DNA of 32,650 bases from Candidatus Omnitrophota bacterium (GCA_023143685.1 JAGLHE010000085.1:1-32650), one strand, 5' to 3'; numbered from the stretch's first letter, positions 20,851 through 32,487 are shown. Translations and numbers: made by a program. Notes: generated by a model from the letters alone, not told the origin.

Positions 20851-21222
20851 TTATTTTTCCCTCTTTGTCCCATATTTTGATCGTGACCGCTTACGCTTGG
20901 CGACCCCGGTTGTATCTAAAGTTCCACGAACAATATGATATCTCACCCCAGGCAAATCCTTAACTCGTCCACCTCGAACCAACACTATAGAGTGTTCCTG
21001 GAGGTTGTGTCCTTCGCCCGGGATATAAGCCGTAATCTCTATCTTATTAGACAACCGAACCCTTGCGATTTTCCGCAATGCAGAGTTTGGTTTTTTAGGT
21101 GTCATTGTTCTGACTTGCAGACAAACACCGCGCTTTTGCGGACATTCATTTAACGCCGGGGCTTTACCCTTCTTGAGTTTCTGATTCCGTCTCTTCCTGA
21201 TCAATTGTTGAATCGTCGGCAT
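20851..21222 (-). CDS. rpsL: 30S ribosomal protein S12
   Basis: 123 aa; [12 protein letters not shown]...[74 protein letters not shown]. Start lies inside rpoC. Confidence 0.98.
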   Translation of the reverse strand: MPTIQQLIRKRRNQKLKKGKAPALNECPQKRGVCLQVRTMTPKKPNSALRKIARVRLSNKIEITAYIPGEGHNLQEHSIVLVRGGRVKDLPGVRYHIVRGTLDTTGVAKRKRSRSKYGTKREK

Positions 21223-24200
21223 ATTTCACCATTTCCACTTTATCATAACGTTTAAGACCTGTCCCTGCGGGAATCAAATGCCCCACAATGACGTTTTCTT
21301 TTAACCCACACAAGAGGTCGATTTTACCAGAAGAGGCTGCCTCTGTCAAGACTCTTGTTGTCTCTTGAAAACTTGCGGCAGAAATAAAGCTCTCCGTCGT
21401 CAAAGAGACCTTTGTGATCCCTAATAAGAGCGGTGTTGCCTGTGCCGGTTTTCCTTTTTTCTTAATTGCTTCTTCATTGGCTTTTTTAAACTTCGTTTTA
21501 TCAACTTGTTCTCCAAGCAAAAACGATGTGTCCCCGGAGTCATCAATCTTAACTTTCTTTAACATCTGGGAAATAATCAACTCAATATGTTTATCGTTAA
21601 TACGCACACCTTGCAAACGATAAACTTCTTGGATTTCATTCAACAAATATTCCTGCAAAACCTTGTCCCCGCAAACATGCAAAATATCCTGCGGGACAAC
21701 CGGGCCATCTGTCAATTGCTGTCCGGCAAACACACGATCATCTTTATAAACATTCGGGTGCTTTCCGTGAGGGATGGTATATTCTTTAGACATCCCTGTC
21801 TCACTTTTCACAACAATTGTACGCAACCCTTTCTTGTCTTCCCCAAACTCGACAAACCCGTCAATCTCGCTGATGATCGCTGGATTTTTGGGCCGTCTCG
21901 CCTCAAACAACTCAGCAACACGAGGAAGTCCACCTGTAATGTCTCTGGTTTTTCCAACCCCTCGAGGAATTTTTGCAATAAGATCCCCGGCGTTGACCCC
22001 TTGCTTATCATTAACAAGAATATGCGCCCCAACCGGAATAGAATAAATTCCCACAACCTCCTGATTATCATCTGTAATAATAATCTGTGGGTGAAATTCC
22101 TGTTTATGCTCAACAACTACTCGTTCAGTGATCCCTGTAATCGAATTCTGCTCTTCCTGAACCGTTACATCCTGAATTAAATCTTCAGAATTAACCAACC
22201 CCTTAACTTCCGTAATAATCGGAATCGTATACGGATCCCAATTCGCGAAGATCTCTTCTTTTTTAATTGGAGCTCCGTCGGCATACTTAATTGTTGCCCC
22301 TTGCGGCAACTGATAACGCTCAAATTCGCGGCCATATTCATTATTAATACTAATCGCCCCGTTGCGGTTCAAAACAACAAACTCTTCATTTCTTTCAACA
22401 ACACGCAACTGATGGTATTTAACAACCCCTTCATTCTTCGAGCGATAGAACGACTGCTCAACTGCACGGCTTGCTGTCCCCCCGATGTGGAACGTACGCA
22501 TCGTTAGCTGCGTCCCTGGCTCACCAATACTTTGAGCTGCAATCGTACCAACAGCTTCACCAATCTCAACCAACCGCTGGCTTGCCAAGTTGCGGCCATA
22601 ACACTTGATACAAACACCACGTTGTGCCTCACACGTCAAAACACTACGGATACGAACCTTTTCAATCCCTAACTGCTCAATCATGACCGCTTTCTCTTCT
22701 GTAATCTCTTCCCCTGCGGCCACGACCACCTGATCCGTAATAACGTCCACAATACTATCCAGGGCGACACGTCCCATGATACGCTCTCTCAAGCTAACGA
22801 CCAACTCGTCCCCTTCGATGATCGCAGAAACGGTAATTCCATTTAAAGTTCCGCAATCATCGTCGGTAATAACCATTTCCTGCGCAACATCAACAAGACG
22901 ACGGGTCAAATACCCCGCGTCTGCGGTCTTTAACGCTGTATCAGCTAGCCCTTTACGCGCCCCGTGAGTAGAAATAAAGTACTCCAACACCGTTAATCCT
23001 TCACGGAAACTGGCGATAATCGGATTCTCAATAATTTCACCTGACGGTTTAGCCATCAATCCCCGCATCCCGGAAAGCTGACGGATCTGCAAACGGGATC
23101 CCCGCGCACCAGAATCAGCCATAATAAAAACAGGATTAAACGGATCCATCTGCTTAAACACCAAATCTGAAAGTGTTTCCGTCGTGTGTGTCCAAATATC
23201 AATAATCTTATTGTATCTTTCCCGACCTGTAATAATTCCTTTTCGATACTGATCTTCAACCTTGGCAACTTCCTGCTTCGCTTCTTTAATATGCTTAATT
23301 TTTTCCTTAGGGCTCGTTAAATCATCAATCGAAATTGAAATCCCTGCATGTGTCGCGGAAACAAAACCATATTCTTTTAATTTATCCAACAATTTGACAG
23401 TTGTATCCTGCCCAAATCGTTTATAACAATCAGAGATAACCGCCCCGATGCGTTTTTTATCCAACAACTCATTAACAAAACCATACCCCTCAGGTAAAAG
23501 CTCATTAAACAAGACACGTCCAACTGTTGTTTCAATAATTTGAGACTTTGTTTCCTCTTTTTTTATCTCCCCAGGGACTTCCCCTCTCAACACCTGCTCC
23601 TGAGAAATAATCAACGAAGGTTTTTCATCACCCCACACCGATTTTGCCAACCGCAACTTGATCCCGAAATGCAAATTCAGTTGTCCATCATTGTAAGCAA
23701 CAAGGACTTCATTCTTACATGAAAAAACTCGTTTATCGTCGACTTGATCCGGGTCCTCTTTACTTAAATAATAAAGGCCTAAAACCATGTCCTGCGTTGG
23801 AGAAACAATCGGTCGCCCATCAGCAGGTGAAAACAAATTGTTGATCGACAACAATTCTAATCGACACTCAATCTGCGCTTCTAAAGATAACGGCACGTGC
23901 ACAGCCATCTGATCTCCGTCGAAGTCCGCGTTAAAAGCCGAACAAACTAAAGGATGCAACTTAATAGCCTTCCCCTCAACCAGCACCGGCTGGAAAGCCT
24001 GAATACTCAAACGGTGCAAGGTTGGAGCTCGGTTCAACATGATCGGATGATCCTTGATGACTTCATCCAGGATATCCCAAACTTCAACCTTGGCACGCTC
24101 AACCATCCTTTTTGCGCCCTTAATCGTGTGCACAAAACCTTTCTCTCGTAACTCCCGAATAATAAACGGCTCAAACAATTCCAGCGCCATCTTTTTTGGC

Positions 24201-25288
24201 AATCCGCATTGATGCAATTTCAGCGTCGGGCCAACAACAATAACCGAACGTCCTGAATAATCAACACGCTTACCTAACAAATTCATACGGAAACGTCCTT
24301 GTTTTCCTTTAAGCATATCAGAAAGCGATTTTAATGGACGGTTCCCCGACCCTAAAACCGGACGTCCATGACGGCCATTATCCAACAGAGCATCAACCGA
24401 TTCTTGCAACATCCGCTTTTCATTACGGACAATAATCTCTGGCGCTTTTAAATCCATCAACTTTTTCAATCGATTATTACGATTAATTACTCGTCGATAC
24501 AAATCATTCAAGTCAGATGTTGCAAATCGCCCACCCTCCAAAGAAACAAGCGGCCGCAAATCCGGAGGAATAACCGGCAAGACATCCAGGACCATACTTT
24601 CCGCTTTATTATCAGACGCCTTAAAATCTTCAGCAATCTTTAATGTCTTGGATAATTTCTTGGCATTAGTCCCGGCTGGATTCGCTTTCGCTAAATCCTT
24701 TCTTAATTTTTTACACAATGCTCCCAAGTCAAGATCTCTTAAAAGCTCACGAACCGCTTCAGCACCAATCTTGGCCTTAAACGCTCCACCATATTTCACA
24801 ATGGCCTCTTGATACTTATCTTCTGACAAAAATTCTTTCTCTTTTAATGGCGTTTCACCCGGATCAATAACAACATATTCTTCATAATAAATAAGTTTTT
24901 CTAAATCCCTTAAAGTGATCTGCAAAAGCGCTGACAAACGACTAGGAACCGCTTTATAAAACCAGATATGTGTTACAGGACACGCTAACTCAACATGCCC
25001 CATTCGCTCGCGGCGAACAGAAGAACGAGTAACAGTCACCCCACAACGATCACAGGTAATTCCCTTAAACTTAATACCTTTATATTTTCCGCAGTTACAT
25101 TCCCAGTCACGCACAGGACCAAAAATTCTCTCACAGAATAAACCATCTTTTTCTGGTTTTAACGTTCGATAATTGAGCGTCTCTGCTTTCTTAACAACGC
25201 CTTTAGACCAAAACTTAATAACCTCAGATGTCGCAATCTTAATCGAAACCCGGTCTTGATTCATATGATCTTTTTTTAATGTGGACAT
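21164..25288 (-). CDS. rpoC: DNA-directed RNA polymerase subunit beta'
   Basis: [16 protein letters not shown] catalytic motif, CNCGKYKG...CDRCG zinc site. ORF track starts at 25321, but the internal ATG ([11 protein letters not shown]) at 25288 has a GGGAG ribosome-binding site and is the preferred start. Confidence 0.97.
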   Translation of the reverse strand: MSTLKKDHMNQDRVSIKIATSEVIKFWSKGVVKKAETLNYRTLKPEKDGLFCERIFGPVRDWECNCGKYKGIKFKGITCDRCGVTVTRSSVRRERMGHVELACPVTHIWFYKAVPSRLSALLQITLRDLEKLIYYEEYVVIDPGETPLKEKEFLSEDKYQEAIVKYGGAFKAKIGAEAVRELLRDLDLGALCKKLRKDLAKANPAGTNAKKLSKTLKIAEDFKASDNKAESMVLDVLPVIPPDLRPLVSLEGGRFATSDLNDLYRRVINRNNRLKKLMDLKAPEIIVRNEKRMLQESVDALLDNGRHGRPVLGSGNRPLKSLSDMLKGKQGRFRMNLLGKRVDYSGRSVIVVGPTLKLHQCGLPKKMALELFEPFIIRELREKGFVHTIKGAKRMVERAKVEVWDILDEVIKDHPIMLNRAPTLHRLSIQAFQPVLVEGKAIKLHPLVCSAFNADFDGDQMAVHVPLSLEAQIECRLELLSINNLFSPADGRPIVSPTQDMVLGLYYLSKEDPDQVDDKRVFSCKNEVLVAYNDGQLNLHFGIKLRLAKSVWGDEKPSLIISQEQVLRGEVPGEIKKEETKSQIIETTVGRVLFNELLPEGYGFVNELLDKKRIGAVISDCYKRFGQDTTVKLLDKLKEYGFVSATHAGISISIDDLTSPKEKIKHIKEAKQEVAKVEDQYRKGIITGRERYNKIIDIWTHTTETLSDLVFKQMDPFNPVFIMADSGARGSRLQIRQLSGMRGLMAKPSGEIIENPIIASFREGLTVLEYFISTHGARKGLADTALKTADAGYLTRRLVDVAQEMVITDDDCGTLNGITVSAIIEGDELVVSLRERIMGRVALDSIVDVITDQVVVAAGEEITEEKAVMIEQLGIEKVRIRSVLTCEAQRGVCIKCYGRNLASQRLVEIGEAVGTIAAQSIGEPGTQLTMRTFHIGGTASRAVEQSFYRSKNEGVVKYHQLRVVERNEEFVVLNRNGAISINNEYGREFERYQLPQGATIKYADGAPIKKEEIFANWDPYTIPIITEVKGLVNSEDLIQDVTVQEEQNSITGITERVVVEHKQEFHPQIIITDDNQEVVGIYSIPVGAHILVNDKQGVNAGDLIAKIPRGVGKTRDITGGLPRVAELFEARRPKNPAIISEIDGFVEFGEDKKGLRTIVVKSETGMSKEYTIPHGKHPNVYKDDRVFAGQQLTDGPVVPQDILHVCGDKVLQEYLLNEIQEVYRLQGVRINDKHIELIISQMLKKVKIDDSGDTSFLLGEQVDKTKFKKANEEAIKKKGKPAQATPLLLGITKVSLTTESFISAASFQETTRVLTEAASSGKIDLLCGLKENVIVGHLIPAGTGLKRYDKVEMVKYADDSTIDQEETESETQEG

Positions 25289-25356
25289 GTAACATCTCCC
25301 CAATTTATATCTCTTTAGCATCCTGCTTCACAAGACAACCTATGAGAGAAAAGGGT

Positions 25357-28300
25357 TTATTTTTCGTTTGTCTCTAAGTCTTCTGCTTTTTCTAATTTAA
25401 TATCTAAACATAATCCTTGAAGTTCTTTAACGAGAACATTAAAGGATTCTGGCGTTCCTGTCGTCAACTTTTGCTCGCCCTTAACAATCGCCTCATAAAT
25501 ACGACTTCGGCCTGCGACGTCGTCACTCTTAACGGTCAACATTTCCTGCAAAGTGTAGGCTGCCCCATAAGCTTCTAAAGCCCAAACTTCCATTTCCCCG
25601 AACCGTTGGCCACCAAAATGAGCTTTACCCCCTAACGGCTGTTGAGTTACCAACGAATATGGCCCAATCGACCGTGCGTGAATTTTTTCATCAACAAGAT
25701 GATTAAGCTTCAACATATAAATATAACCCACCGTCACCTTCTGGTCGAATGGCTGACCGGTAAATCCGTCAAAGATCGTTGTCTTGCCATTTTCCGGCAA
25801 ACCAGCCTCTTTCAACAATGCACGGATTTCACTTTCTTGTGCCCCGTCAAAAACCGGCGTCTCCGAATAAAAACCTAACGCTGCAGCTGCCCATCCCAAA
25901 TGCGTCTCCAGCAACTGTCCAACGTTCATTCGAGAAGGAACCCCTAACGGATTCAACACGATATCAACCGGTGTTCCATCATCCAGATACGGCATATCTT
26001 CTGATGGTAGGATTCTGGAAACAATCCCCTTGTTTCCGTGACGCCCTGCCATCTTATCCCCTTCAGAAAGCTTGCGTTTTGTCGCAACATATACAACCAC
26101 TCGCTTTAAAACACCCGCTGGCAATTCATCGCCTCGTTTAACACGTTCAATTTCCTGCAATTCTTCTTCACCCAGCTCTGCGAGCTTGCTTTTAAAGAAC
26201 TCCAACGTGGCAAACGCTTCAGAATCTTCATCAAGGTCACTCACCTTCAGGCTTGCTACTTTGTCAGGGCTAATCCTTAACAGTTCCGCAACCTTTTGGT
26301 CCCTCTCTGTTTCCACAAAGACACATTCCTGTTTATAATACTCTTTTATCTTGGCGACAGCCTCTTGCTCTTTTGCTTTATCCGCTTTAGACTTACGTCC
26401 ACGCTCTGTTCGCTGAAAGACCTCGATATTCACAACCACCCCCTCGATCCCTGGAGATAACGTCAACGAAGTATCACGAATATCCGCTGCCTTTTCTCCA
26501 AAGATGGCACGCAACAAACGCTCCTCAGGAGAAAGCTCTTTTTCGCTTTTCGGGGTAACCTTTCCGACAAGGATGTCACCCGCTTTCACTTCTGCTCCTA
26601 CACGAACAACTCCTTCTTCGGTCAGATCTTTCAACGCCTCTTCGCCGACGTTGGGAATATCCCGCGTAATTTCTTCATTTCCTAATCGTGTCTCACGCGC
26701 TTCTACTTCAAATTTCTCAACGTGAATAGACGTAAAAACATCGTCCCGAACAACACGCTGGTTAATCAAAATCGCGTCCTCAAAATTGTAACCACGCCAT
26801 GGCATAAATGCCACGAGAACATTTCGTCCTAATGACATACGACCATTTTTTGTTGCCATCCCGTCAGCAATGATCTGGCCTTTCGCCACCTGGTCGCCCA
26901 GCCGCACAATCGGTTTTTGCTGGACACAAGTATTAGCATTGGAACGTTTAAAATTCTTCAAAGGATACTCCGTCTTGCCAATAACAATCTGATGCGCATC
27001 TATCTTCGTAACCTTACCTGCTTCTTCAGCAATAACAACAACTCCTGAATCACGGGCTACCTTTTCTTCCATCCCTGTCCCGACGTATGGAACCTCAGTA
27101 TCCATTAACGGAACCGCTTGACGTTGCATATTTGAACCCATCAAAGCACGGTTCGCATCATCATGCTCTAAAAACGGAATTAAAGATGTCGCCACAGAAA
27201 CAAGCTGTCTGGTTGAGACATCTTTATAATCAATCTTGGCTGGATTTACTTTAGGAAAATCTGTTTTATAACGGCAAATGATTTCCTTTTCATCTAAGTT
27301 TCCGTTATCATCAATCGACGCATTCGCCTGAGCAATGTATTTATTCTGATCAATATCTGCTGTTAAAAACTCAATTTTTTTTGTAACACGCCCGTCGTCT
27401 ACCTTGTAATAAGGTGTTTCAACAAAACCTAAATCATTGACCCTCGCACAGGTTGTTAATGATGAAATCAACCCAATATTCGGCCCCTCCGGTGTTTCAA
27501 TCGGACAAACACGACCATAATGAGTCGGATGAACGTCACGCACTTCAAACCCGGCTCGCTCACGAGACAACCCTCCAGGGCCCAACGCGCTCAAACGACG
27601 TTTATGCGTCATTTCTGAAAGAGGGTTAACCTGATCCATAAACTGGGAAAGCTGACTACGCGCAAAAAAGTCATGAACTTGATTAGAAAATAATCTTGAA
27701 TTGATAAGATGATGCGCGGTAAGATGTTCAAAAGAAGTCATCACAACCAAACGTTCCTTAATAGAACGCTCTAATCGTGACAAACCAATACGCACCTGAT
27801 TCTGGACAAGCTCACCAACTGTTTTAATACGGCGGTTCCCCAGATGATCAATATCATCTGTCTCGCCGGTTCCCTCCCGGAGATCTGACAAATAACAAAT
27901 AACCGCCGAAAGCGTACGAATATCCAAGACGCGGTTATCTAAAGGAACCTCTGTCCCTAACTTGCGGTTAATGATATGGCGGCCAACCTTACTTAAATCA
28001 TACCGTTTTGGATCAAAAAACAACCGATAAAATAACGCCTCTGCGACTTCCACCGTTGCCGGTTCGGTCGGACGCATTTTACGATAAAAATCCAATAAGG
28101 CCTCTTCCTTATTGGTTGTTGTATCCTTTTCCAGCGTATTTTTTAGTTTATCAAAACTTTCCCCCAGCATTTGCTGCATATCTTCGTTGCTGGAAAGACC
28201 CATGATACGCAAAATTTGTGTTGCTGGAAAATTGCGTCGTCGGTCAATATAAGCCAACATCACATCGTTAAGATCATACTTAATCTCAAACCATGCACCA

Positions 28301-28797
28301 CGTGATGGAATAATCCGGCCATGATAAATACTTTTTCCGGTAGGATGCATCTCTTCTTCAAACGAAACCCCTGGTGGCCGTTGAATCTGTGAAACCACAA
28401 CCCGTTCATCACCATTAATAATGAACGTTCCAATTTTTGTCATCAAAGGGAAATCCCCAAAATAAACTTCCTGCTCTTTAATGTCAACAGGTGTAATCAA
28501 ACGCAGTTTAACTTTTACGGGGGCAGCATAAGTCATGCTCCTGCGTTGACACTCTTCACTGGAATAACGTTCTTTCCCTAAATAATAACTGATGTATTCT
28601 AATCGAATCTGGCCATCGTAACTTTCAAGCGGGAATACTTCACGAAAAACTTCTTCTAAACCCTGATCGGCTCTTTTTTCCGGCCGAATTTCTTTCTGAA
28701 GGAACTCTTTGTACGCAACAAGCTGGATATCAAGAAGCTGTGGAAGTTCAAAGGTATCTTTAATTTTACCGAAATTCTTGATCTTCATTTTTTTCAT
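25357..28797 (-). CDS. rpoB: DNA-directed RNA polymerase subunit beta
   Basis: 1146 aa; [112 protein letters not shown]. Confidence 0.99.
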   Translation of the reverse strand: MKKMKIKNFGKIKDTFELPQLLDIQLVAYKEFLQKEIRPEKRADQGLEEVFREVFPLESYDGQIRLEYISYYLGKERYSSEECQRRSMTYAAPVKVKLRLITPVDIKEQEVYFGDFPLMTKIGTFIINGDERVVVSQIQRPPGVSFEEEMHPTGKSIYHGRIIPSRGAWFEIKYDLNDVMLAYIDRRRNFPATQILRIMGLSSNEDMQQMLGESFDKLKNTLEKDTTTNKEEALLDFYRKMRPTEPATVEVAEALFYRLFFDPKRYDLSKVGRHIINRKLGTEVPLDNRVLDIRTLSAVICYLSDLREGTGETDDIDHLGNRRIKTVGELVQNQVRIGLSRLERSIKERLVVMTSFEHLTAHHLINSRLFSNQVHDFFARSQLSQFMDQVNPLSEMTHKRRLSALGPGGLSRERAGFEVRDVHPTHYGRVCPIETPEGPNIGLISSLTTCARVNDLGFVETPYYKVDDGRVTKKIEFLTADIDQNKYIAQANASIDDNGNLDEKEIICRYKTDFPKVNPAKIDYKDVSTRQLVSVATSLIPFLEHDDANRALMGSNMQRQAVPLMDTEVPYVGTGMEEKVARDSGVVVIAEEAGKVTKIDAHQIVIGKTEYPLKNFKRSNANTCVQQKPIVRLGDQVAKGQIIADGMATKNGRMSLGRNVLVAFMPWRGYNFEDAILINQRVVRDDVFTSIHVEKFEVEARETRLGNEEITRDIPNVGEEALKDLTEEGVVRVGAEVKAGDILVGKVTPKSEKELSPEERLLRAIFGEKAADIRDTSLTLSPGIEGVVVNIEVFQRTERGRKSKADKAKEQEAVAKIKEYYKQECVFVETERDQKVAELLRISPDKVASLKVSDLDEDSEAFATLEFFKSKLAELGEEELQEIERVKRGDELPAGVLKRVVVYVATKRKLSEGDKMAGRHGNKGIVSRILPSEDMPYLDDGTPVDIVLNPLGVPSRMNVGQLLETHLGWAAAALGFYSETPVFDGAQESEIRALLKEAGLPENGKTTIFDGFTGQPFDQKVTVGYIYMLKLNHLVDEKIHARSIGPYSLVTQQPLGGKAHFGGQRFGEMEVWALEAYGAAYTLQEMLTVKSDDVAGRSRIYEAIVKGEQKLTTGTPESFNVLVKELQGLCLDIKLEKAEDLETNEK

Positions 28798-28924
28798 AGG
28801 ATTTCTCTTTATCGAGTTTTTTGAAGGATTTACCCACCGGGCTGTTCTATTAAACCTTTATTTTTTCGAGACAACAACTGCTGATGGAAAACTTTTTGAT
28901 ATGCACTGCACTTTAAAACAAAAC

Positions 28925-28988
28925 TTTTCAAAAGATCAAGAAGACCTTTTCACTTTAAAGTGAAAAGGTTTTCTTGATCTTTTGAAAA
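28925..28988. other. Near-perfect 64-nt palindromic hairpin in the rplL-rpoB intergenic region
   Basis: + strand ttttcaaaagatcaagaagaccttttcacttt / aaagtgaaaaggttttcttgatcttttgaaaa: 32-nt arms, a single non-Watson-Crick position (g28943 vs t28970), no spacer at the centre. Confidence 0.9.
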
Positions 28989-29006
28989 AAATTCTATTTC
29001 AATCGT

Positions 29007-29444
29007 TTACTTAATCTCAACTTTGGCACCAACGGCTTCGAGCTTTGCTTTAAGTTCTTCTGCTTCTTCCTTCGACACGTCTTCTTTAACAGCCTTAGGC
29101 GCGGCTTCTACGAGATCTTTGGCTTCTTTTAAGCCAAGATTAGTCGCTGCTCTGACTTCCTTAATAACAGAAATCTTCTTAGCCCCAATATCAGCCAAGA
29201 TAACAGAAAACTCTGTTTGCTCTTCTTCAACGACAGCGCCACCAGCTGCTGGAGCACCTGCCATCATCATACCAGCTGGCATCGGAGCAGTAGCCTGAAT
29301 CCCAAGACGATCTTCTAACCCTTTAACAAGGTCAGCTAATTCAAGCGCAGTCAAACCTTCAATCGCTTTCGCAACTTCCTCAAGCTTCGGAGAAAGAGCA
29401 ACACTTTCCTTCTTCTCTTCCACTGTTTCTGTATTCTCAGACAT
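29007..29444 (-). CDS. rplL: 50S ribosomal protein L7/L12
   Basis: 145 aa; Ala/Gly-rich hinge and C-terminal [68 protein letters not shown]. Confidence 0.98.
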   Translation of the reverse strand: MSENTETVEEKKESVALSPKLEEVAKAIEGLTALELADLVKGLEDRLGIQATAPMPAGMMMAGAPAAGGAVVEEEQTEFSVILADIGAKKISVIKEVRAATNLGLKEAKDLVEAAPKAVKEDVSKEEAEELKAKLEAVGAKVEIK

Positions 29445-29445
29445 C

Positions 29446-29979
29446 TTAATTACCCCCTTCTTTTTGTTCCCCTAATTGTTTCAAAATAGATAATACATCA
29501 CGTGTTTTCGCGTTCAAAACAGATGCCAGTCGGGTTAATGGCGAAATAATCATTTGTAAAACCTGAGCACGCAACACATTCTTCGATGGCAAATCTGACA
29601 ACCGCTTAACATCAGCTTGCATAAGCACATTACCATCTAACACCCCTCCTTGAACGCTCACGCCCTCGCATTCTTCTGCAAACTTCATTAATACTTTGGA
29701 CACCTCCACAGAATCGGCGCTACTCCATACAAAAGCAGTCTGTCTATCTATGTTTTCGGCAAGTTTTCCATGATCCAGCTCTTCAAAGGCGAGTTTTGCG
29801 ATACGATTCCTGGAAACACTCACATGTGCGCCGATACGGTGCAACTCTTTTCTCAAGCCATCCATCTTTGAGGCAGAAAGAGAAGAATAGCTCAGAAGAA
29901 ACGTACTGGCATTATCATTCACACCGTCTTTAATGCCGTTAATTAATCCTTTTCGAAATATTTGACCAACTTTTTCCAT
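29446..29979 (-). CDS. rplJ: 50S ribosomal protein L10
   Basis: 177 aa; located between rplA and rpl[26 protein letters not shown] and [27 protein letters not shown] resemble the L10 core and L12-binding helix. Confidence 0.94.
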   Translation of the reverse strand: MEKVGQIFRKGLINGIKDGVNDNASTFLLSYSSLSASKMDGLRKELHRIGAHVSVSRNRIAKLAFEELDHGKLAENIDRQTAFVWSSADSVEVSKVLMKFAEECEGVSVQGGVLDGNVLMQADVKRLSDLPSKNVLRAQVLQMIISPLTRLASVLNAKTRDVLSILKQLGEQKEGGN

Positions 29980-30018
29980 TGGGTTACCCTTTTCAACAAT
30001 GATTTCAATTCAAATTTT

Positions 30019-30708
30019 TTAAACTACAACTTTTAACCCCGGGCCCATCGTCGTTGAAACCGACATACTCTTAACGAGATTACCTTTAACAGCCGCGGGT
30101 TTTACCTGGTTCATCGCTTCAATCAACTGCTTAGCGTTATCAACTAATTTCTCTTTAGGAAAAGAACGCTTACCGATACCAACATGGACACCCGCTTGTT
30201 TATCAGATTTAAATTCTACACGGCCAGCCTTAACTTCCTTAATAACACGTTCAATATCAGTCGTAACTGTTCCGGCCTTTGGGCTTGGCATCAATCCACG
30301 GGGACCAAGAATTTTCCCTAATTTACTTAAATCTCTCATCATATCCGGTGTTGCAATAACACAATCAAAACCCAGGAAACCGTTAGAAATTTTTTCAATA
30401 AGATCCGCTGCCCCGACAAAATCCGCCCCGAGTTCTTCTGCCTTTTGCACATCCTCACCCTTACAGAAAACAGCCACGCGGATACTTTTTCCAGTCCCGT
30501 GAGGAAGCATTACTGTTCCACGCACAGACTGATCTGAACTTTTTGGATTCACGTTCAGCATAAAGTGAAGTTCAACAGTCTCATCAAATTTGACTTTAGG
30601 AAACTTCTCAATACTAGCGATCGCGTCTTCTAAAGAAATAACTTCCGTATCAGTAAATAATCTTTCAAATTCTTTTTTTCGTTTGCTTAATTTGACCATT
30701 TTAATCAA
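30019..30708 (-). CDS. rplA: 50S ribosomal protein L1
   Basis: 229 aa; [40 protein letters not shown]...[33 protein letters not shown]. Confidence 0.98.
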   Translation of the reverse strand: MIKMVKLSKRKKEFERLFTDTEVISLEDAIASIEKFPKVKFDETVELHFMLNVNPKSSDQSVRGTVMLPHGTGKSIRVAVFCKGEDVQKAEELGADFVGAADLIEKISNGFLGFDCVIATPDMMRDLSKLGKILGPRGLMPSPKAGTVTTDIERVIKEVKAGRVEFKSDKQAGVHVGIGKRSFPKEKLVDNAKQLIEAMNQVKPAAVKGNLVKSMSVSTTMGPGLKVVV

Positions 30709-31126
30709 CCACCCCTATTCCCATACTTTTAGCAGTTCCCTCAATAACTTTCATTGCTTGTTCGAGGTCAACTGTATTTAAATCTTCCATTTTTATTTTT
30801 GCAATTTCTTTAATTTGATCTTTTGTTAAGCTGGCAATTATTTCTTTTCCGGCGGTACCTGACGCTTTAGCAAGATTCGCTGCTTTTTTAATCAACACCG
30901 AACTTGGCGGGGTCTTAATTATAAAATTAAAGGACTTATCTTTATAAACACTAATAACTGCTGGAAGGATCAATCCTTCACGCCCTTTGGTTTTTTCATT
31001 AAATTCCTTACAAAAAGCCATAATGTTAACGCCATGCTGACCTAATGCCGGCCCTACGGGCGGTGCCGGGTTAGCCTGACCAGCCGGAACATACAATTTT
31101 ATTTGCGCGACAATTTCTTTTGCCAT
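30701..31126 (-). CDS. rplK: 50S ribosomal protein L11
   Basis: 141 aa; [75 protein letters not shown]. Confidence 0.98.
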   Translation of the reverse strand: MAKEIVAQIKLYVPAGQANPAPPVGPALGQHGVNIMAFCKEFNEKTKGREGLILPAVISVYKDKSFNFIIKTPPSSVLIKKAANLAKASGTAGKEIIASLTKDQIKEIAKIKMEDLNTVDLEQAMKVIEGTAKSMGIGVVD

Positions 31127-31127
31127 T

Positions 31128-31658
31128 TTAGATCTTCTCCACCTGCCAATATTCCATTTCCACTAAAGTCGAACGTCCAAAAATAGAAACGCTGACCTTC
31201 AACTTTCCCCGATCAGGATAAACTTCCATCACAGAGCCATTAAAATTCGCAAAAGGCCCGTCAGAAATCCTGATAGCCTCTCCTATCTCAAAACTAACCT
31301 TGGGACTCGGTTTTGTTTCCGTATCCTCTGTCCTTCGGACAATTGAGTTGACTTCTTCTTCAGAAATCGGTGTTGGACGACGGCCCGGGCCAATGAATCC
31401 TGTAATTCCAGGCGTACTCTTAACAAGATACCAGCTCTCCTTAGTCATCTCCATATGCACTAAAATGTATCCAGGAAAAAACTTGCGGGCTGTAATTCGC
31501 TTCTTCCCACCCCGGATTTCCGAAACCTGTTCTGTCGGGACAACAATTTCTTTAACATACTCTTCAAGATGAGTAGTCTTCATGCGCCCCTCAAGACCAG
31601 CCTTAGCCTTTTCTTCCGCCCCTGTTTGTGTATGTATAACGTACCAGTTCATTCCCAT
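31128..31658 (-). CDS. nusG: Transcription termination/antitermination factor NusG
   Basis: 176 aa; [22 protein letters not shown]...[31 protein letters not shown]...[52 protein letters not shown] (KOW). Confidence 0.97.
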   Translation of the reverse strand: MGMNWYVIHTQTGAEEKAKAGLEGRMKTTHLEEYVKEIVVPTEQVSEIRGGKKRITARKFFPGYILVHMEMTKESWYLVKSTPGITGFIGPGRRPTPISEEEVNSIVRRTEDTETKPSPKVSFEIGEAIRISDGPFANFNGSVMEVYPDRGKLKVSVSIFGRSTLVEMEYWQVEKI

Positions 31659-31659
31659 T

Positions 31660-31845
31660 TTAATTAATAAGTACCCCTACGATTTTTGACAGCATAAAAT
31701 CTGTTGTGGCAATAAAAACAATTAAAAATGCCGTACTAACAAATATAAGCCATGCTGCGTTTTTCAATTCCTGTTTAGTAGACCAAGAAACTTTCTTGAG
31801 TTCAACAATTACTTCTGCAAAAAACTTTTTAATTTTTCCAATCAT
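31660..31845 (-). CDS. secE: Preprotein translocase subunit SecE
   Basis: 61 aa; FFAEVIVELKKVSWSTKQELKNAAWLIFVSTAFLIVFIATTDFMLSKIVGVLIN; single TM, upstream of nusG. Confidence 0.95.
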   Translation of the reverse strand: MIGKIKKFFAEVIVELKKVSWSTKQELKNAAWLIFVSTAFLIVFIATTDFMLSKIVGVLIN

Positions 31846-31930
31846 TCTTTTCTCTTCTCGGAAATTATCTTATTCCACATTCTTCGCTGCCTACCGGCAG
31901 TCAGGACTCCATAACTCACGCACTCATTAA

Positions 31931-32004
31931 CAGGCCTGGTAGGGTTCGAACCTACAACACACGGTTTTGGAGACCGTTGCTCTGCCAATTGGAGCTACAG
32001 GCCT
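31931..32004 (-). tRNA. tRNA-Trp (anticodon CCA)
   Basis: Minus strand AGGCCTGTAGCTCCAATTGGCAGAGCAACGGTCTCCAAAACCGTGTGTTGTAGGTTCGAACCCTACCAGGCCTG: 7-bp acceptor AGGCCTG/CAGGCCT, anticodon loop CTCCAAA, GTAGG-TTCGAAC-CCTAC T-arm, discriminator G; CCA tail not encoded. Confidence 0.97.
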
Positions 32005-32036
32005 ATTACTTTAAGACCCTGCCACAAAAGAAATGC

Positions 32037-32204
32037 TTACTTTTTCATCTCGCGGTGCAACGTATGCTTGCGACAAAATCGGCAAAACTTCTTGAGTTCG
32101 ATCCGTTCAGGCTTTTTCCTCTTATCCTTCGTGCTGTTGTAATTAATTCTTTTGCACTCTTCACATTGAAACTGAATATTTTCGCGTGCTGTTTTTTTTG
32201 CCAT
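32037..32204 (-). CDS. rpmG: 50S ribosomal protein L33 (Cys-containing form)
   Basis: Read directly (not in ORF track): MAKKTARENIQFQCEECKRINYNSTKDKRKKPERIELKKFCRFCRKHTLHREMKK*, 55 aa, CxxC...CxxC. Confidence 0.96.
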   Translation of the reverse strand: MAKKTARENIQFQCEECKRINYNSTKDKRKKPERIELKKFCRFCRKHTLHREMKK

Positions 32205-32229
32205 TTTTAAAAAACCTTTTTATTATCAA

Positions 32230-32302
32230 AGCCCCCGACCGGACTTGAACCGGAGACCTCGTCCTTACCAAGGACGTGCTCTACCAACTGAGCTACAGGG
32301 GC
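32230..32302 (-). tRNA. tRNA-Thr (anticodon GGU)
   Basis: Minus strand GCCCCTGTAGCTCAGTTGGTAGAGCACGTCCTTGGTAAGGACGAGGTCTCCGGTTCAAGTCCGGTCGGGGGCT: 7-bp acceptor, CGTCC-TTGGTAA-GGACG anticodon arm, CCGG-TTCAAGT-CCGG T-arm. Confidence 0.97.
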
Positions 32303-32410
32303 ATAATGTACCCATTAAGACTTGACGTCTTCTGCTTAATTTTGCGACCTCTTTTCCCGTTAAAATAAGCTCGCTTGATATTTTTGGTTGCTCGCAACTA
32401 TTTTATGCCC

Positions 32411-32438
32411 GTGCAGGGAATTTTATAATTTTCTGCAC
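32411..32438 (-). other. Inverted repeat near the predicted 5' end of the leader RNA
   Basis: + strand gtgcag...ctgcac separated by 16 nt, starting about 14 nt downstream of the inferred transcription start. Confidence 0.4.
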
Positions 32439-32458
32439 TATAAAAAATATGAAAGTAA

Positions 32459-32487
32459 AGTATACGTTATCAATCTACTTTTGTCAA
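32459..32487 (-). promoter_or_regulatory. Consensus sigma70-type promoter driving tRNA-Thr/rpmG/tRNA-Trp/secE-nusG and downstream genes
   Basis: Minus strand TTGACA (32487-32482), 17-bp spacer AAAGTAGATTGATAACG, TATACT (32464-32459). Confidence 0.88.

Noticed and set aside
21587-22180. 197-aa plus-strand ORF antisense to rpoC
   Set aside because: Entirely inside the highly conserved rpoC coding strand; no family resemblance, biased composition (Asn/Ile/Phe-rich) typical of an antisense shadow ORF.
27580-27720. Natural rifampicin resistance from the RpoB RRDR
   Set aside because: The segment [29 protein letters not shown] keeps the Q, D, H and S residues at the main resistance positions; the V and M differences look like ordinary lineage variation.
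29980-30018. Possible L10 autoregulatory leader between rplA and rplJ
   Set aside because: The gap is only 39 nt and AT-rich, too short for a canonical L10 leader; no matching structure seen.
31887-31900. ctgcc-tacc-ggcag mini-hairpin between tRNA-Trp and secE
   Set aside because: Only a 5-bp stem and no U-tract; compatible with chance, though it could be a processing remnant.
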